Part shown: positions 9,489-19,506 of the stretch, piece by piece
Numbering within the stretch: position 1 is the stretch's first letter
How the letters are laid out: every line of letters begins with the position of its first letter
From: Pseudomonas sp. HS6
GTDB taxonomy: Bacteria > Pseudomonadota > Gammaproteobacteria > Pseudomonadales > Pseudomonadaceae
Assembly (NCBI RefSeq): GCF_023375815.1
Contig: NZ_CP067412.1
Location: 372,001-436,000, forward strand
Reading direction: 5' to 3'
Length of the DNA: 64,000 bases
Translations under genes and position numbers: made by a program
Notes under the pieces: model-generated
Seen by the model: the letters and a program-made list of their open reading frames with translations, nothing else
Databases searched by the model: none
What the model was told of the DNA's origin: nothing

Positions 9489-9601
9489 GCGATCGCTGGC
9501 AAGTCGAATCGTCGCACCGCAGCTCCCACAGGTATTTCAGTGTGTTCACTTGATTTGTGAACAGCATAGAACCTTGTGGGAGCTGGCTTGCCAGCGATGA
9601 G
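9489..9601. repeat. REPIN between csdE and tcdA
   Basis: A right arm GTGGGAGCTGGCTTGCCAGC plus GATGAGG and an inverted left arm are present. The left arm has a longer hairpin insert (CTGCGGTGCGACGATTCGAC) before TTGCCAGCGAT, a variant type. Between them is a small inverted repeat GTTCAC...GTGAAC. It sits between two convergent genes and may act as a bidirectional 3' end. Confidence 0.75.
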
Positions 9602-9618
9602 GCCATCAGCCTCAACAA

Positions 9619-10431
9619 TTAAGCCTGAGGCTTGATCCGATCCGCCGGGCGCCGAACGCCCGCCACAATCTTGTCCACCGCTTTGGTCGCCGCGACCATG
9701 CCGAACGTCGCTGTCACCATCATCACCGCGCCAAACCCACCGGCGCAGTCCAGCTTCACGCCGTCGCCGACAAAACTCTTCTGCAGGCAAATGCTGCCGT
9801 CCGGCTTCGGATAGCGCAGCTGTTCGGTGGAGAACACACACGGCACGCTGTAATGACGAGTTACGGTGCGTGAGAAACCATAGTCCCGGCGCAGCGTGGA
9901 ACGCACTTTCGAGGCCAGTGGATCGTTGAAGGTGCGGTTGAGATCGCACACCTGAATCAGCGTCGGATCAATCTGCCCCCCGGCACCGCCGGTGGTGATG
10001 ATCTGGATCTTGCGGCGTTTGCACCAGGCGATCAGCGCAGCCTTGGCGTTGACCGCATCGATGCAATCGATCACGCAGTCGATATTCGGCGTGATGTATT
10101 CGGCCATGGTGTCGCGGGTGACGAAATCCGCCACGGCGTGCACCTTGCAGTCCGGGTTGATCCCGCGCAGACGCTCGGCCATCACCTCGACCTTGGGTTT
10201 GCCGACGGTGCTGTCCAGCGCATGCAACTGCCGGTTGGCGTTGCTGACGCAGACATCGTCGAGGTCGAACAGCGAAATCTCGCCCACCCCGCAACGGGCC
10301 ATGGCTTCCGCCGCCCAGGAACCGACGCCGCCAACGCCGACAATCGCCACGTGGGCGGCGCGCAAGCGCTCCATCCCCTCGACGCCATACAAACGGGCGA
10401 TGCCTGCAAACCGCGGATCTTCTGTACTCAT
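9619..10431 (-). CDS. tcdA: tRNA threonylcarbamoyladenosine dehydratase TcdA (CsdL)
   Basis: This 270-residue E1-like (ThiF/MoeB) ATP-dependent enzyme cyclises t6A37 in ANN-decoding tRNAs to ct6A. The nucleotide-binding motif GVGGVGSWAAEAMARCG is near residue 30, with DLDDVCVSNANRQ following, as in the family. Start 10431 is preferred over 10437 because GGGG lies 8-11 bases upstream of it. Proximity to csdA-csdE fits the E. coli csdA-csdE-csdL association; the desulfurase is thought to support TcdA. The hydrophobic stretch near the C-terminus is typical of membrane-associated TcdA. Confidence 0.93.
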   Translation of the reverse strand: MSTEDPRFAGIARLYGVEGMERLRAAHVAIVGVGGVGSWAAEAMARCGVGEISLFDLDDVCVSNANRQLHALDSTVGKPKVEVMAERLRGINPDCKVHAVADFVTRDTMAEYITPNIDCVIDCIDAVNAKAALIAWCKRRKIQIITTGGAGGQIDPTLIQVCDLNRTFNDPLASKVRSTLRRDYGFSRTVTRHYSVPCVFSTEQLRYPKPDGSICLQKSFVGDGVKLDCAGGFGAVMMVTATFGMVAATKAVDKIVAGVRRPADRIKPQA

Positions 10432-10710
10432 GACCATTACCCCAAAAACCGGCGCGCATTATAGGGCCGTCGGCGGCCAAGAGCATCTTTGCGCTATGAA
10501 CGGTGAATCTGACTGCTTTAATTAAAGCGGTACGTAACAAAGATTTGTCTTACATGCTGAAACGAAAGAACTTAAGTCGGGTTGGATTGCCCAACGTCCG
10601 GCATTTCCCTGTCTGTTGTAGGACTCGGCGAACTGCCGGTGTAGGATGCGCGCCCTCAGGCGTCAACCAGCCGACCCTTCGTTCCACAGACCTTGGAACC
10701 CGACACAGCT
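10432..10710. promoter_or_regulatory. Divergent control region tcdA / ndvB
   Basis: This 279-base spacer contains a perfect 14-bp palindrome GCTTTAATTAAAGC at 10515-10528, an AT-rich tract, and two direct TGTAGGA repeats near 10616 and 10642. It must hold the promoters of both flanking genes. The palindrome could be an operator, but no regulator was identified. Confidence 0.45.
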
Positions 10711-13302
10711 ATGTCATCGCGTAAATTTGGACTCAACCTGGTGGTGGTTCTGGCAATCGCCGCCCTGTTCACCGGTTTCTGGGCGCTGATCAACCGCCCC
10801 GTCTCCGCGCCGAACTGGCCGGAGCAGATCTCCGGTTTCTCCTATTCACCGTTCCAGCAAGGACAGTTCCCACAGAAGGATCAGTATCCGTCCGACGATG
10901 AAATGCGCCGCGACCTAGAGATCATGAGCAAGCTGACGGACAACATCCGCATCTACTCGGTCGACGGTTCCCTGCAAGACATTCCGAAACTGGCTGAAGA
11001 GTTCGGCCTGCGCGTAACCCTGGGGATCTGGATCAGCCCCGACCAGGAACGCAACGAGCGCGAAATCACTCGCGCCATCGAACTGGCCAACACCTCACGC
11101 AGCGTGGTTCGCGTGGTGGTCGGTAACGAAGCGATCTTCCGCAAGGAAATCACCGCCGAACAACTCAGCGTGCTGCTCGACCGCGTGCGCGCGGCAGTGA
11201 AAGTGCCGGTGACCACTTCCGAACAGTGGCACGTCTGGGAAGAGCACCCGGAGCTGGCCAAGCACGTAGACCTGATCGCCGCGCACGTTCTGCCTTACTG
11301 GGAATTCATTCCGGTGGACAAGGCCGGGCAGTTCGTTTTCGACCGCGCCCGCGACCTGAAAAAAATGTTCCCGAAAAAACCGTTGCTGCTGTCCGAAGTG
11401 GGCTGGCCGAGCAACGGCCGCATGCGCGGTGGCGCCGATGCGTCGCCGGCGGATCAGGCGATCTACCTGCGCACGCTGGTCAACAAACTCAACCGCCAGG
11501 GCTTCAACTACTTCGTGATCGAAGCGTTTGACCAGCCGTGGAAGGCCAGCGACGAAGGTTCGGTCGGCGCCTACTGGGGCGTGTTCAACGCCGCGCGCCA
11601 GCAGAAATTCAACTTCGAAGGCCCGGTGGTAGCGATCCCGCAATGGCGCGTGCTGGCCATCGGCTCGGTGGTGCTGGCGCTGTTGTCGCTGACCCTGCTG
11701 ATGATCGACGGCTCGGCCCTGCGCCAGCGCGGCCGTACCTTCCTGACCTTTATCGCGTTCCTGTGCGGTTCGGTGCTGGTGTGGATCGGTTACGACTACA
11801 GCCAGCAATACAGCACGTGGTTCAGCCTGACGGTGGGCTTCCTGCTGGCGCTCGGTGCGCTGGGGGTGTTCATCGTGTTGCTGACCGAGGCCCACGAACT
11901 GGCCGAGGCAGTGTGGATTCACAAGCGTCGCCGTGAATTCCTGCCAGTGGTCGGCGATTCGGACTACCGGCCGAAAGTCTCGATCCACGTGCCTTGCTAC
12001 AACGAGCCGCCGGAGATGGTCAAACAGACCCTCGACGCCCTGGCCAACCTCGATTACCCGGACTTCGAAGTCCTGATCATCGACAACAACACCAAGGACC
12101 CGGCGGTCTGGGAACCGGTGCGCGACTACTGCGAAACCCTCGGCCCGCGCTTCAAGTTCTTCCACGTCTCGCCCCTGGCCGGTTTCAAGGGTGGTGCGCT
12201 GAACTACCTGATCCCGCACACCGCCAAGGACGCCGAAGTGATCGCGGTGATCGACTCCGACTACTGCGTGCACCCGAACTGGCTCAAGCACATGGTGCCG
12301 CACTTCGCCGACCCGAAAATCGCCGTGGTGCAGTCGCCGCAGGATTATCGCGACCAGAACGAAACCACCTTCAAGAAGCTCTGCTACGCCGAATACAAAG
12401 GCTTCTTCCACATCGGCATGGTCACCCGCAACGACCGCGACGCGATCATCCAGCACGGCACCATGACCATGACCCGTCGCTCGGTTCTGGAAGAACTGGG
12501 CTGGGCTGACTGGTGCATCTGTGAAGACGCCGAGCTCGGTCTGCGGGTATTCGAGAAAGGCCTGTCGGCGGCGTATTACCACGACAGTTACGGCAAGGGT
12601 CTTATGCCGGACACCTTTATCGACTTCAAGAAGCAGCGTTTCCGCTGGGCTTACGGCGCGATCCAGATCATCAAGCGTCATACCGGCAGCCTGCTGCGCG
12701 GCAAGGACACCGAGCTGACTCGCGGCCAGCGTTACCACTTCCTCGCGGGCTGGCTACCGTGGGTGGCGGACGGCATGAACATCTTCTTCACCGTCGGCGC
12801 GCTGTTGTGGTCGGCGGCGATGATCATCGTGCCGCAACGGGTCGATCCACCGCTGCTGATTTTCGCAATCCCGCCGCTGGCGCTGTTCGTGTTCAAGGTC
12901 GGCAAAATCATCTTCCTCTACCGTCGCGCCGTGGGCGTGAACCTGAAGGATGCGTTCTGCGCGGCACTGGCCGGCCTGGCGTTGTCGCACACCATCGCCA
13001 AAGCGGTGCTGTACGGCTTCTTCACCAGCAGCATTCCGTTCTTCCGCACCCCGAAAAACGCCGACAACCATGGCTTCTGGGTGGCGATTTCCGAGGCCCG
13101 GGAAGAGCTGTTCATCATGCTGCTGTTGTGGGGCGCGGCGCTGGGGATCTTCCTGGTGCAGGGCCTGCCGAGCAACGACATGCGCTTCTGGGTGACCATG
13201 CTGCTGGTGCAGTCGCTGCCGTACGTGGCGGCGCTGATCATGGCGTTCCTGTCGTCGCTGCCGAAACCGGCGCCGACGCCTGAACCGGCACCGGCTGTCT
13301 AA
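10711..13302 (+). CDS. ndvB: NdvB-like GH17/GT2 fusion, beta-glucan synthase
   Basis: This protein of about 863 residues joins a periplasmic GH17-like beta-1,3-glucan domain to a GT2 glycosyltransferase. After an N-terminal membrane helix, GH17 signatures are VVGNEAIFR and LLSEVGWPSNG, which carry the two catalytic glutamates. Membrane helices follow. The GT2 part has HVPCYNEPP, VIDSDYCVHP (DxD), EDAELGLRVFEKG and KKQRFRWAYG (QxxRW-like), then further helices. This is the architecture of P. aeruginosa NdvB, which makes cyclic beta-1,3-glucans linked to biofilm antibiotic tolerance. ATG 10711 is preferred over 10693. It is followed by a terminator and dapE, as in P. aeruginosa. Confidence 0.88.
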   Translation: MSSRKFGLNLVVVLAIAALFTGFWALINRPVSAPNWPEQISGFSYSPFQQGQFPQKDQYPSDDEMRRDLEIMSKLTDNIRIYSVDGSLQDIPKLAEEFGLRVTLGIWISPDQERNEREITRAIELANTSRSVVRVVVGNEAIFRKEITAEQLSVLLDRVRAAVKVPVTTSEQWHVWEEHPELAKHVDLIAAHVLPYWEFIPVDKAGQFVFDRARDLKKMFPKKPLLLSEVGWPSNGRMRGGADASPADQAIYLRTLVNKLNRQGFNYFVIEAFDQPWKASDEGSVGAYWGVFNAARQQKFNFEGPVVAIPQWRVLAIGSVVLALLSLTLLMIDGSALRQRGRTFLTFIAFLCGSVLVWIGYDYSQQYSTWFSLTVGFLLALGALGVFIVLLTEAHELAEAVWIHKRRREFLPVVGDSDYRPKVSIHVPCYNEPPEMVKQTLDALANLDYPDFEVLIIDNNTKDPAVWEPVRDYCETLGPRFKFFHVSPLAGFKGGALNYLIPHTAKDAEVIAVIDSDYCVHPNWLKHMVPHFADPKIAVVQSPQDYRDQNETTFKKLCYAEYKGFFHIGMVTRNDRDAIIQHGTMTMTRRSVLEELGWADWCICEDAELGLRVFEKGLSAAYYHDSYGKGLMPDTFIDFKKQRFRWAYGAIQIIKRHTGSLLRGKDTELTRGQRYHFLAGWLPWVADGMNIFFTVGALLWSAAMIIVPQRVDPPLLIFAIPPLALFVFKVGKIIFLYRRAVGVNLKDAFCAALAGLALSHTIAKAVLYGFFTSSIPFFRTPKNADNHGFWVAISEAREELFIMLLLWGAALGIFLVQGLPSNDMRFWVTMLLVQSLPYVAALIMAFLSSLPKPAPTPEPAPAV

Positions 13303-13318
13303 ATCCTCTGCGATGCAC

Positions 13319-13350
13319 TAAACGGCGGCCAATGGTCGCCGTTTTGCTTT
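13319..13350 (+). terminator. Rho-independent terminator of ndvB
   Basis: The stem AACGGCG/CGCCGTT with a 9-nt loop is followed by TTTTGCTTT, 17 bases after the stop. Confidence 0.8.
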
Positions 13351-13402
13351 AAGATAACCGCCATTTTGCAGGGCCAAGGCCCCGATGGCCTGTCCCTAGA
13401 CC

Positions 13403-13492
13403 TGTGGGAGCGAGCTTGCTCGCGATGAGTCCGTCACATTCAACACTTATGTTGATCAAGACATCGTCATCGCGAGCAAGCTCGCTCCCACA
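13403..13492. repeat. REPIN upstream of dapE
   Basis: Two inverted REPs, each with the hairpin variant GAGCTTGCTCGC between GTGGGAGC and GATGA, flank about 40 bases. Both arms carry the same variant. Confidence 0.85.
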
Positions 13493-13514
13493 TTTACAGC
13501 ATCCGGAGTTTTCC

Positions 13515-14666
13515 ATGACGGCCCACGCCGACCTTTCGCCGACCCTCCAACTCGCCATCGACCTGATCCGCCGTCCGTCCGTGACGCCGGTCGACGCCGA
13601 TTGCCAGAAGCAGATGATGCAGCGCCTGGGCGATGCCGGTTTCACCCTGGAGCCGATGCGCATCGAAGATGTGGATAACTTCTGGGCGATCCACGGCAAA
13701 CACGACGGCCCAGTGCTGTGCTTCGCCGGTCATACCGACGTGGTGCCGACCGGTCCGGTGACGGCTTGGCAGATCGACCCGTTCAACGCGGTGATCGACG
13801 AGCACGGCATGCTCTGCGGCCGTGGCGCGGCGGACATGAAAGGCAGCCTGGCCTCGATGACCGTGGCGGCCGAGCGCTTCGTCGCCGACTACCCGGATCA
13901 CAAGGGCAAGGTCGCGTTCCTGATCACCAGCGACGAAGAAGGCCCGGCGCATCACGGCACCAAGGCTGTGGTCGAGCGTCTGGCGGCACGTAACGAGCGT
14001 CTGGACTGGTGCATCGTCGGCGAGCCATCGAGCACCACGCTGGTGGGCGACGTGGTGAAGAACGGTCGTCGCGGCTCCCTCGGCGCCAAACTGACCGTAC
14101 GCGGTGTGCAGGGCCACGTGGCCTATCCGCACCTGGCGAAGAACCCGATCCACCTCGCGGCGCCGGCTCTGGCCGAGCTGGCCGCCGAGCATTGGGATCA
14201 CGGTAACGATTTCTTCCCACCGACCAGTTTCCAGATTTCCAACGTCAACTCCGGCACCGGCGCGACCAACGTGATTGCGGGCGATCTGGTGGCGTTGTTC
14301 AACTTCCGTTTCTCCACCGAATCGACGGTTGAAGGCCTGCAAAAGCGCGTCGCCGACATCCTCGACAAGCACGGTCTGGACTGGCACATCGACTGGGCGC
14401 TGTCCGGTCTGCCGTTCCTCACCGAGCCGGGCGCGTTGCTCGACGCGGTGTCGTCGAGCATCAAGCAGATCACCGGTCGCGAGACCAAGGCGTCCACCAG
14501 CGGTGGCACCTCCGATGGCCGCTTCATCGCGACCATGGGCACGCAAGTGGTTGAACTGGGCCCGGTCAACGCGACCATCCACCAGGTCAACGAGCGCGTG
14601 CTGGCGGCCGATCTCGACGTGCTGACCGAGATCTACTACCAGACCCTGATCAAGTTGCTCGCCTGA
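13515..14666 (+). CDS. dapE: Succinyl-diaminopimelate desuccinylase DapE
   Basis: This 383-residue M20-family di-zinc amidohydrolase releases LL-diaminopimelate and succinate. Metal and catalytic motifs are in order: [12 protein letters not shown] (first His ligand and catalytic Asp), [12 protein letters not shown] (bridging Asp), ITSDEEGPA (catalytic Glu and Glu ligand). The dimerisation/lid domain follows in the middle, and the C-terminal His ligand is in [14 protein letters not shown] 13515 is close to GGAG (CCGGAG). Its stop shares one base with the rlmA start (TGATG), so the two are coupled. Confidence 0.95.
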   Translation: MTAHADLSPTLQLAIDLIRRPSVTPVDADCQKQMMQRLGDAGFTLEPMRIEDVDNFWAIHGKHDGPVLCFAGHTDVVPTGPVTAWQIDPFNAVIDEHGMLCGRGAADMKGSLASMTVAAERFVADYPDHKGKVAFLITSDEEGPAHHGTKAVVERLAARNERLDWCIVGEPSSTTLVGDVVKNGRRGSLGAKLTVRGVQGHVAYPHLAKNPIHLAAPALAELAAEHWDHGNDFFPPTSFQISNVNSGTGATNVIAGDLVALFNFRFSTESTVEGLQKRVADILDKHGLDWHIDWALSGLPFLTEPGALLDAVSSSIKQITGRETKASTSGGTSDGRFIATMGTQVVELGPVNATIHQVNERVLAADLDVLTEIYYQTLIKLLA

Positions 14667-15475
14667 TGCTCGCGTGCCCGATCTGCAGTGAACCGCTGAA
14701 CGCGGTGGACAACGGCGTGGTCTGCCCCGCCGGCCACCGCTTTGACCGCGCACGTCAGGGTTACCTGAACCTGCTGCCGGTGCAGCACAAGAACAGCCGC
14801 GACCCTGGCGACAATCAGGCAATGGTCGAGGCCCGCCGCGACTTCCTGAACGCCGGCCACTATGCACCGGTGGCCAAGCGTCTGGCGGAACTGGCGGCGA
14901 GTTATGCGCCGGCCCGTTGGGTCGATATCGGTTGTGGCGAGGGTTACTACACCGCGCAGATCGCCGAGGCCTTGCCGGACGCCGATGGCTATGCGCTGGA
15001 CATCTCGAAGGAAGCGGTCAAACGCGCCTGCAAACGCAATCCGGCGCTGACCTGGTTGATCGCCAGCATGGCCCGTGTGCCATTGGCTTCCGGCAGTTGC
15101 CAGTTTCTGGCCAGCGTCTTCAGTCCACTGGATTGGGAAGAAGCCAAGCGCCTGCTCAGTGTTGGCGGCGGCCTGATGAAAGTCGGCCCGACAAGCGGCC
15201 ATCTGATGGAACTGCGCGAGAGTCTGTACGACGAAGTGCGCGAGTACACCGACGACAAGCACCTGGCCCTGGTGCCGGAAGGCATGGCGCTGGCGCACAG
15301 TGAAACCCTCGAATTCAAGCTGACACTGGACAAGCCCGAGGATCGCGCCAACCTGTTGGCGATGACGCCTCACGGCTGGCGCGCCAGTGCCGAACGCCGC
15401 GCGGCGGTGATCGAACAGGCCGAGCCGTTCGTGACCACCGTGTCGATGCGCTACGATTATTTCGTTCTTCAATAA
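14666..15475 (+). CDS. rlmA: 23S rRNA (guanine-N1)-methyltransferase RlmA-like
   Basis: This 269-residue SAM-dependent methyltransferase has an N-terminal zinc-binding module: ACPICSEPL gives C4 and C7, and CPAGHRFD gives C20 and H24. The SAM-binding glycine motif is WVDIGCGEGYYT. The arrangement equals RlmA(I), which methylates N1 of G745 in 23S rRNA helix 35. It overlaps the dapE stop by one base, which argues for translational coupling. The exact target base is inferred from the family. Confidence 0.88.
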   Translation: MLACPICSEPLNAVDNGVVCPAGHRFDRARQGYLNLLPVQHKNSRDPGDNQAMVEARRDFLNAGHYAPVAKRLAELAASYAPARWVDIGCGEGYYTAQIAEALPDADGYALDISKEAVKRACKRNPALTWLIASMARVPLASGSCQFLASVFSPLDWEEAKRLLSVGGGLMKVGPTSGHLMELRESLYDEVREYTDDKHLALVPEGMALAHSETLEFKLTLDKPEDRANLLAMTPHGWRASAERRAAVIEQAEPFVTTVSMRYDYFVLQ

Positions 15476-15551
15476 CTTTTGGACTCGGGCAAGTAGCCCG
15501 GGGCCGGCTAAATCCGCGAATGGATTTTTCAGACCCGCAGTGAGGATATCC

Positions 15552-15929
15552 ATGCGCCAACCGGACATCGAGATTTACCTGAAAGACGCCGACGTCGACC
15601 ACAAGGCTATTTCCGCCTGGCTAGGCGCAGCCCTTGGCCCGTGCAGCGACTGGGTACAGAAAGGCCAGACCTACAAGTGCAAGGCCGGCAACATCCCGGT
15701 GACCTGGCTGCCGAAAGCCGTGGGCAAGTGGAACAGCCTCTACCTGGAAAGCGACCAGACGCCATGGGACGACGATATCGCCTGCGCCCGCGCCGCGTTC
15801 GCCGCGCTGAACGTCGAAGTGCGCTGCGCGCCGGGGACGTGGGTTGAAGAAGAAGGTGAGGAAACGGCGGATCGCTGGATTCGTATCAGCGCCGACGGTG
15901 AAGAAGAAATCACCTGGAAAACTGCGTAA
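15552..15929 (+). CDS. Conserved Pseudomonas hypothetical protein (125 aa)
   Basis: This 125-residue soluble, acidic, tryptophan-rich protein starts at 15552 behind GAGGA. I do not recognise a domain. Notable features are two cysteines near residues 32 and 39 (GPCSDW, YKCKAG), a third near 78 and an acidic run EEEGEE near the C-terminus. It lies between rlmA and a cold-shock gene, an order also recalled from P. aeruginosa, so the gene is likely real and conserved. No function is proposed. Confidence 0.72.
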   Translation: MRQPDIEIYLKDADVDHKAISAWLGAALGPCSDWVQKGQTYKCKAGNIPVTWLPKAVGKWNSLYLESDQTPWDDDIACARAAFAALNVEVRCAPGTWVEEEGEETADRWIRISADGEEEITWKTA

Positions 15930-15948
15930 CGAAGCTTTACGCAGAACC

Positions 15949-16038
15949 TGTGGGAGCGGGGCTTGCCCGCGAAGGCGGCGGCACATCCAAAAAAGATGTG
16001 GCTGACAAACCGCTTTCGCGGGCAAGCCCGCTCCCACA
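15949..16038. repeat. REPIN between the 125-aa gene and the cold-shock gene
   Basis: Inverted REPs with the GGGCTTGCCCGC hairpin in both arms (left arm with one extra G) lie between convergent genes. Confidence 0.85.
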
Positions 16039-16066
16039 GTTTTTTTGGGGATCCGAAGAGTGCGGT

Positions 16067-16276
16067 TTACAACCCGACCACGTCTTCAGCCTGCAACCCC
16101 TTCTGCCCTTCCACCACCGCGTATTCAACCTGCTGACCCTCGGTCAGCGAACGGTGGCCTTCACCGCGGATCGCGCGGTAGTGCACGAACACGTCCACCC
16201 CGTCTTCGCGCTGAATGAAGCCGTAGCCCTTGGCGTCGTTGAACCACTTCACGTTGCCGGTTTCACGTGTTGCCAT
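16067..16276 (-). CDS. Cold-shock domain protein
   Basis: This 69-residue single OB-fold CSD protein has RNP-1 KGYGFIQ and RNP-2 VFVHYRAI, which bind single-stranded RNA or DNA as an RNA chaperone. AAGGAG lies 9 bases upstream of the ATG. The C-terminal half ([13 protein letters not shown]) matches CapB/CspD-like pseudomonad members. It is transcribed divergently from plsB. Which of the several paralogs it is, and whether it is cold-inducible, cannot be decided here. Confidence 0.93.
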   Translation of the reverse strand: MATRETGNVKWFNDAKGYGFIQREDGVDVFVHYRAIRGEGHRSLTEGQQVEYAVVEGQKGLQAEDVVGL

Positions 16277-16513
16277 CTGTTCATACTCCTTTTTTATTAT
16301 TGAACAGGCTTTTCGCAGGAAAGCCTTTGCGGAACGTCAGCCTGCGTCCGACGTCCATAAAAGGGCCCCGGCGACAGAGCGCCGAGTATATGACAGGCGA
16401 CAAAACTCTCAACAGGAGATTACTTCGCCGCTTTTTTGCCGATTTTCGCCCAATACGGCAAACTGTCGTCCGCCCGAGCAAACGCTCGGTTTATCCACTC
16501 ACGCAGAAGCCGT
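16277..16513. promoter_or_regulatory. Divergent spacer csp / plsB
   Basis: This 237-base spacer includes an AT-rich stretch next to the cold-shock gene and the 5' leaders of both genes. No riboswitch fold is recognised. A run GCCGCTTTTTTGCC near 16430 is possibly part of the plsB leader. Confidence 0.4.
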
Positions 16514-19018
16514 ATGACCCGTTCCCCGTTCCGCCGTCTTGTGTTTGGCACCTTGCGCCGACTGTTGTATCTCTGGGTTCGCTCCGAGACGATCAACCAG
16601 TCGTCGTTCACCCTCAACCTCGACCGCAGTCGTCCGGTGTTCTACGTCCTGCAAAATCCATCGCTGACTGATCTGGCGGTGGTCGACACCGAGTGCACCA
16701 AGGCCGGCCTGCCGCGCCCGGTGCTGCCGGTGTCGGTCGGAAATCTGCTGGAGCCGGCGGCGTTCTTCTACCTGACGCCGGACCCGGACTGGCTCGGTCG
16801 CCAGGACAAGCGCGGCGCACCGCCGACCCTGACCCGACTGGTCAGCGCCCTGAGCCAGAACGCCGCCGAAGACGCGCAGATCATTCCGGTCAGCGTGTTC
16901 TGGGGCCAGTCACCGGACAGCGAAAACAGTCCGTGGAAATTGCTGTTCGCCGACAGCTGGGCCGTCACCGGGCGCCTGCGCCGCCTGCTGAGCATCATGA
17001 TTCTGGGCCGCAAGACCCGGGTGCAATTCTCCGCACCGATCCATCTGCGCGAACTGATCGAACACAACAAGGGCCACGAGCGCACCGTGCGCATGGCCCA
17101 GCGAATCCTGCGGGTGCACTTCCGCAACCTCAAGGCTGCGGTGATCGGTCCGGACATTTCCCACCGCCGCAACCTGGTCAAAGGCCTGCTCAATCAGCCG
17201 CTGGTCAAGCAAGCGATCCTCGATGAAGCCGAGCGCGAAAACATCTCCCCGGAAAAAGCCAAGGCCCAGGCCCTGCGCTACGGCAACGAGATCGCCTCGG
17301 ACTACACGTACACCGCGATCCGTTTTCTGGAAGTGGTGCTGAGCTGGTTCTGGAACAAGATCTACGACGGGATCAAGGTCAACCACATCGAAGGCGTGCA
17401 GAAGGTCGCGCAGGGTCACGAAGTGATCTACGTGCCGTGCCACCGCAGTCACATCGACTACCTGCTGCTGTCGTACTTGCTGTTCCGCAACGGCCTGACC
17501 CCGCCGCACATCGCCGCCGGTATCAACCTCAACATGCCGGTGATCGGCAGCCTGCTGCGTCGTGGCGGTGCGTTCTTCATGCGCCGCACGTTCAAGGGCA
17601 ACCCGCTGTACACCTCGGTGTTCAACGAATACCTGCACACCCTGTTCACCAAAGGCTTCCCGGTCGAATACTTCGTCGAAGGTGGCCGCTCGCGTACCGG
17701 GCGCATGCTGCAACCGAAAACCGGGATGCTGGCGATCACCATGCGCAGCTTCCTGCGTTCGTCGCGGATGCCGATCGTGTTCGTGCCGGTGTACATCGGT
17801 TATGAGCGTGTACTTGAAGGTCGTACCTACCTCGGCGAACTGCGTGGCGCGAGCAAGAAGAAAGAATCGATCTTCGACATTTTCAAAGTCATCGGCGCGC
17901 TCAAGCAGCGCTTCGGCCAAGTGGCGGTGAACTTCGGCGAACCGATCAAACTCGCGGAATTCCTCGACAGCGAACAGCCAGACTGGCGCCAGCAGGAACT
18001 CGGCCCGCAGTTCAAACCGGCGTGGCTCAACGAAACCACCAACCGCCTCGGCGAGAAAGTCGCGCAGCATCTGAACGAAGCGGCGGCGATCAACCCGGTC
18101 AACCTGGTGGCGCTGGCGCTGCTGTCGACCACCCGACTGGCGCTGGACGATCGGGCCATGGCGCGGGTGCTGGATCTGTACCTGGCGCTGCTGCGCAAGG
18201 TGCCGTACTCGCCGCACACCACGTTACCGGAAGGCGATGGCCGTGCGCTGATCGAGCACGTGAAGGACATGGACCTGTTGTCCGAGCAGAACGATGCACT
18301 CGGCAAGATTCTCTATCTGGACGAGCAGAACGCCGTCCTGATGACCTACTACCGCAACAACGTGCTGCACATCTTCGCGTTGCCGGCGCTGCTGGCGAGT
18401 TTTTTCCAGAGCGCCTCGCGCATGAGCCGCGAACAGATCCTGCGCTACACCCGCGCACTGTATCCGTACCTGCAATCGGAGCTGTTCATCCGCTGGACAC
18501 TGGACGAACTGGATGCGGTGATCGATCAGTGGCTGGAAGCCTTCGTCGAACAAGGCTTGCTGCGTTTCGAGAAAGACGTGTACCTGCGTCCGGCACCGAG
18601 CTCGCGGCATTTCGTGCTGCTGACCCTGCTGTCGAAGAGCATCGCCCAGACGTTGCAACGCTTCTACATGACCGTGTCGTTACTGCTCAACGCTGGCCAG
18701 AACACCATCAGCGCCGAAGAACTGGAAGACCTGTGCACGGTCATGGCCCAGCGCCTGTCGATCCTGCATGGCCTGAATGCGCCGGAGTTCTTCGACAAAA
18801 GCCTGTTCCGCCACTTCATCCAGACCCTGCTCGACCTCGACGTGCTGCGTCGCGACGAAGCCGGCAAGTTGAGCTACCACGAACTGCTCGGCGAACTGGC
18901 CGAAGGCGCAGCCAAGCGGGTACTGCCGGCGGAGATTCGCTTGTCGATCCGTCAGGTGGCGTTGCATCGCAGTGAAGATGCAGCCGATCAGCCCGCCGTC
19001 CCTGTGCAAAGCGACTAG
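16514..19018 (+). CDS. plsB: Glycerol-3-phosphate 1-O-acyltransferase PlsB
   Basis: This 834-residue inner-membrane acyltransferase makes 1-acyl-glycerol-3-phosphate from acyl-ACP or acyl-CoA, the first step of phospholipid synthesis. The HX4D catalytic motif is [11 protein letters not shown] (H310, D315). It is followed by [10 protein letters not shown] (block II), [13 protein letters not shown] (block III, glycerol-3-phosphate binding) and [11 protein letters not shown] (block IV). Length is that of the long PlsB family. The ATG at 16514 ([12 protein letters not shown]) is chosen since the frame upstream lacks similarity. A hairpin follows the stop. Confidence 0.95.
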   Translation: MTRSPFRRLVFGTLRRLLYLWVRSETINQSSFTLNLDRSRPVFYVLQNPSLTDLAVVDTECTKAGLPRPVLPVSVGNLLEPAAFFYLTPDPDWLGRQDKRGAPPTLTRLVSALSQNAAEDAQIIPVSVFWGQSPDSENSPWKLLFADSWAVTGRLRRLLSIMILGRKTRVQFSAPIHLRELIEHNKGHERTVRMAQRILRVHFRNLKAAVIGPDISHRRNLVKGLLNQPLVKQAILDEAERENISPEKAKAQALRYGNEIASDYTYTAIRFLEVVLSWFWNKIYDGIKVNHIEGVQKVAQGHEVIYVPCHRSHIDYLLLSYLLFRNGLTPPHIAAGINLNMPVIGSLLRRGGAFFMRRTFKGNPLYTSVFNEYLHTLFTKGFPVEYFVEGGRSRTGRMLQPKTGMLAITMRSFLRSSRMPIVFVPVYIGYERVLEGRTYLGELRGASKKKESIFDIFKVIGALKQRFGQVAVNFGEPIKLAEFLDSEQPDWRQQELGPQFKPAWLNETTNRLGEKVAQHLNEAAAINPVNLVALALLSTTRLALDDRAMARVLDLYLALLRKVPYSPHTTLPEGDGRALIEHVKDMDLLSEQNDALGKILYLDEQNAVLMTYYRNNVLHIFALPALLASFFQSASRMSREQILRYTRALYPYLQSELFIRWTLDELDAVIDQWLEAFVEQGLLRFEKDVYLRPAPSSRHFVLLTLLSKSIAQTLQRFYMTVSLLLNAGQNTISAEELEDLCTVMAQRLSILHGLNAPEFFDKSLFRHFIQTLLDLDVLRRDEAGKLSYHELLGELAEGAAKRVLPAEIRLSIRQVALHRSEDAADQPAVPVQSD

Positions 19019-19027
19019 ATTCCTACA

Positions 19028-19050
19028 GGCGCCAGGCTTCTTCTGGCGCC
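19028..19050 (+). terminator. Hairpin after plsB
   Basis: GGCGCCAG pairs with CTGGCGCC across a 7-nt loop, 10 bases after the stop. No T run follows, so it is a weak terminator or attenuator before the next gene. Confidence 0.5.
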
Positions 19051-19069
19051 GTCGATACGGAGATATCCG

Positions 19070-19468
19070 ATGAAAAAACTATCCCTGCTGGCTGCTGCCA
19101 CATTGCTCAGCGCCTGCCAATCAACTTCGCCCGCCGGCAAAGTCAGCCTCGACGGCGAAGTGTTCTACCTGCAACGCATCGCTCTGCCACCAAGCGCGAC
19201 CTTGAGTGTGAGCCTGCAGGACGTTTCGCTGGCCGATGCTCCGGCCGTAGTCCTCGACGAACAGAAGGGCCCGGTCAAAGGCCAGGTGCCGCTGCCGTTC
19301 CACTTGAGCTACGATCCGGCCCAGGTCAAACCGGGCCACCGCTACTCGGTCAGCGCACGGATCGAAGTCAACGGCGAGCTGATGTTCATCACCACCGAAA
19401 ACCATGCCGTGCAGCTTGATGGCAAGGATCCGCAGCCGCTGAAGATTCGCGTTGACTCGGCCCGTTAA
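19070..19468 (+). CDS. YbaY-family lipoprotein
   Basis: This 132-residue protein has a lipoprotein signal peptide (MKKLSLLAAATLLSAC, lipobox LSAC). The mature region resembles YbaY: VFYLQRIALPPSATLSVSLQD and FHLSYDPAQVKPGHRYSVSARI are the family's beta-sandwich signatures. It is expected in the envelope. GGAGA lies upstream of the start. It is 51 bases after plsB and 38 bases before the DUF4197 gene, all on one strand. Molecular role is unknown. Confidence 0.85.
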   Translation: MKKLSLLAAATLLSACQSTSPAGKVSLDGEVFYLQRIALPPSATLSVSLQDVSLADAPAVVLDEQKGPVKGQVPLPFHLSYDPAQVKPGHRYSVSARIEVNGELMFITTENHAVQLDGKDPQPLKIRVDSAR

Positions 19469-19506
19469 CGCCCTTACCGCACTTTTTTTCCAATAAGGAA
19501 GCTTTC

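Noticed and set aside
11095..12738. A long open frame (547 codons) antisense to ndvB.
   Set aside because: It follows the codon-position bias of ndvB in an opposite frame, has no ribosome site and no recognisable domain; typical GC-rich shadow.
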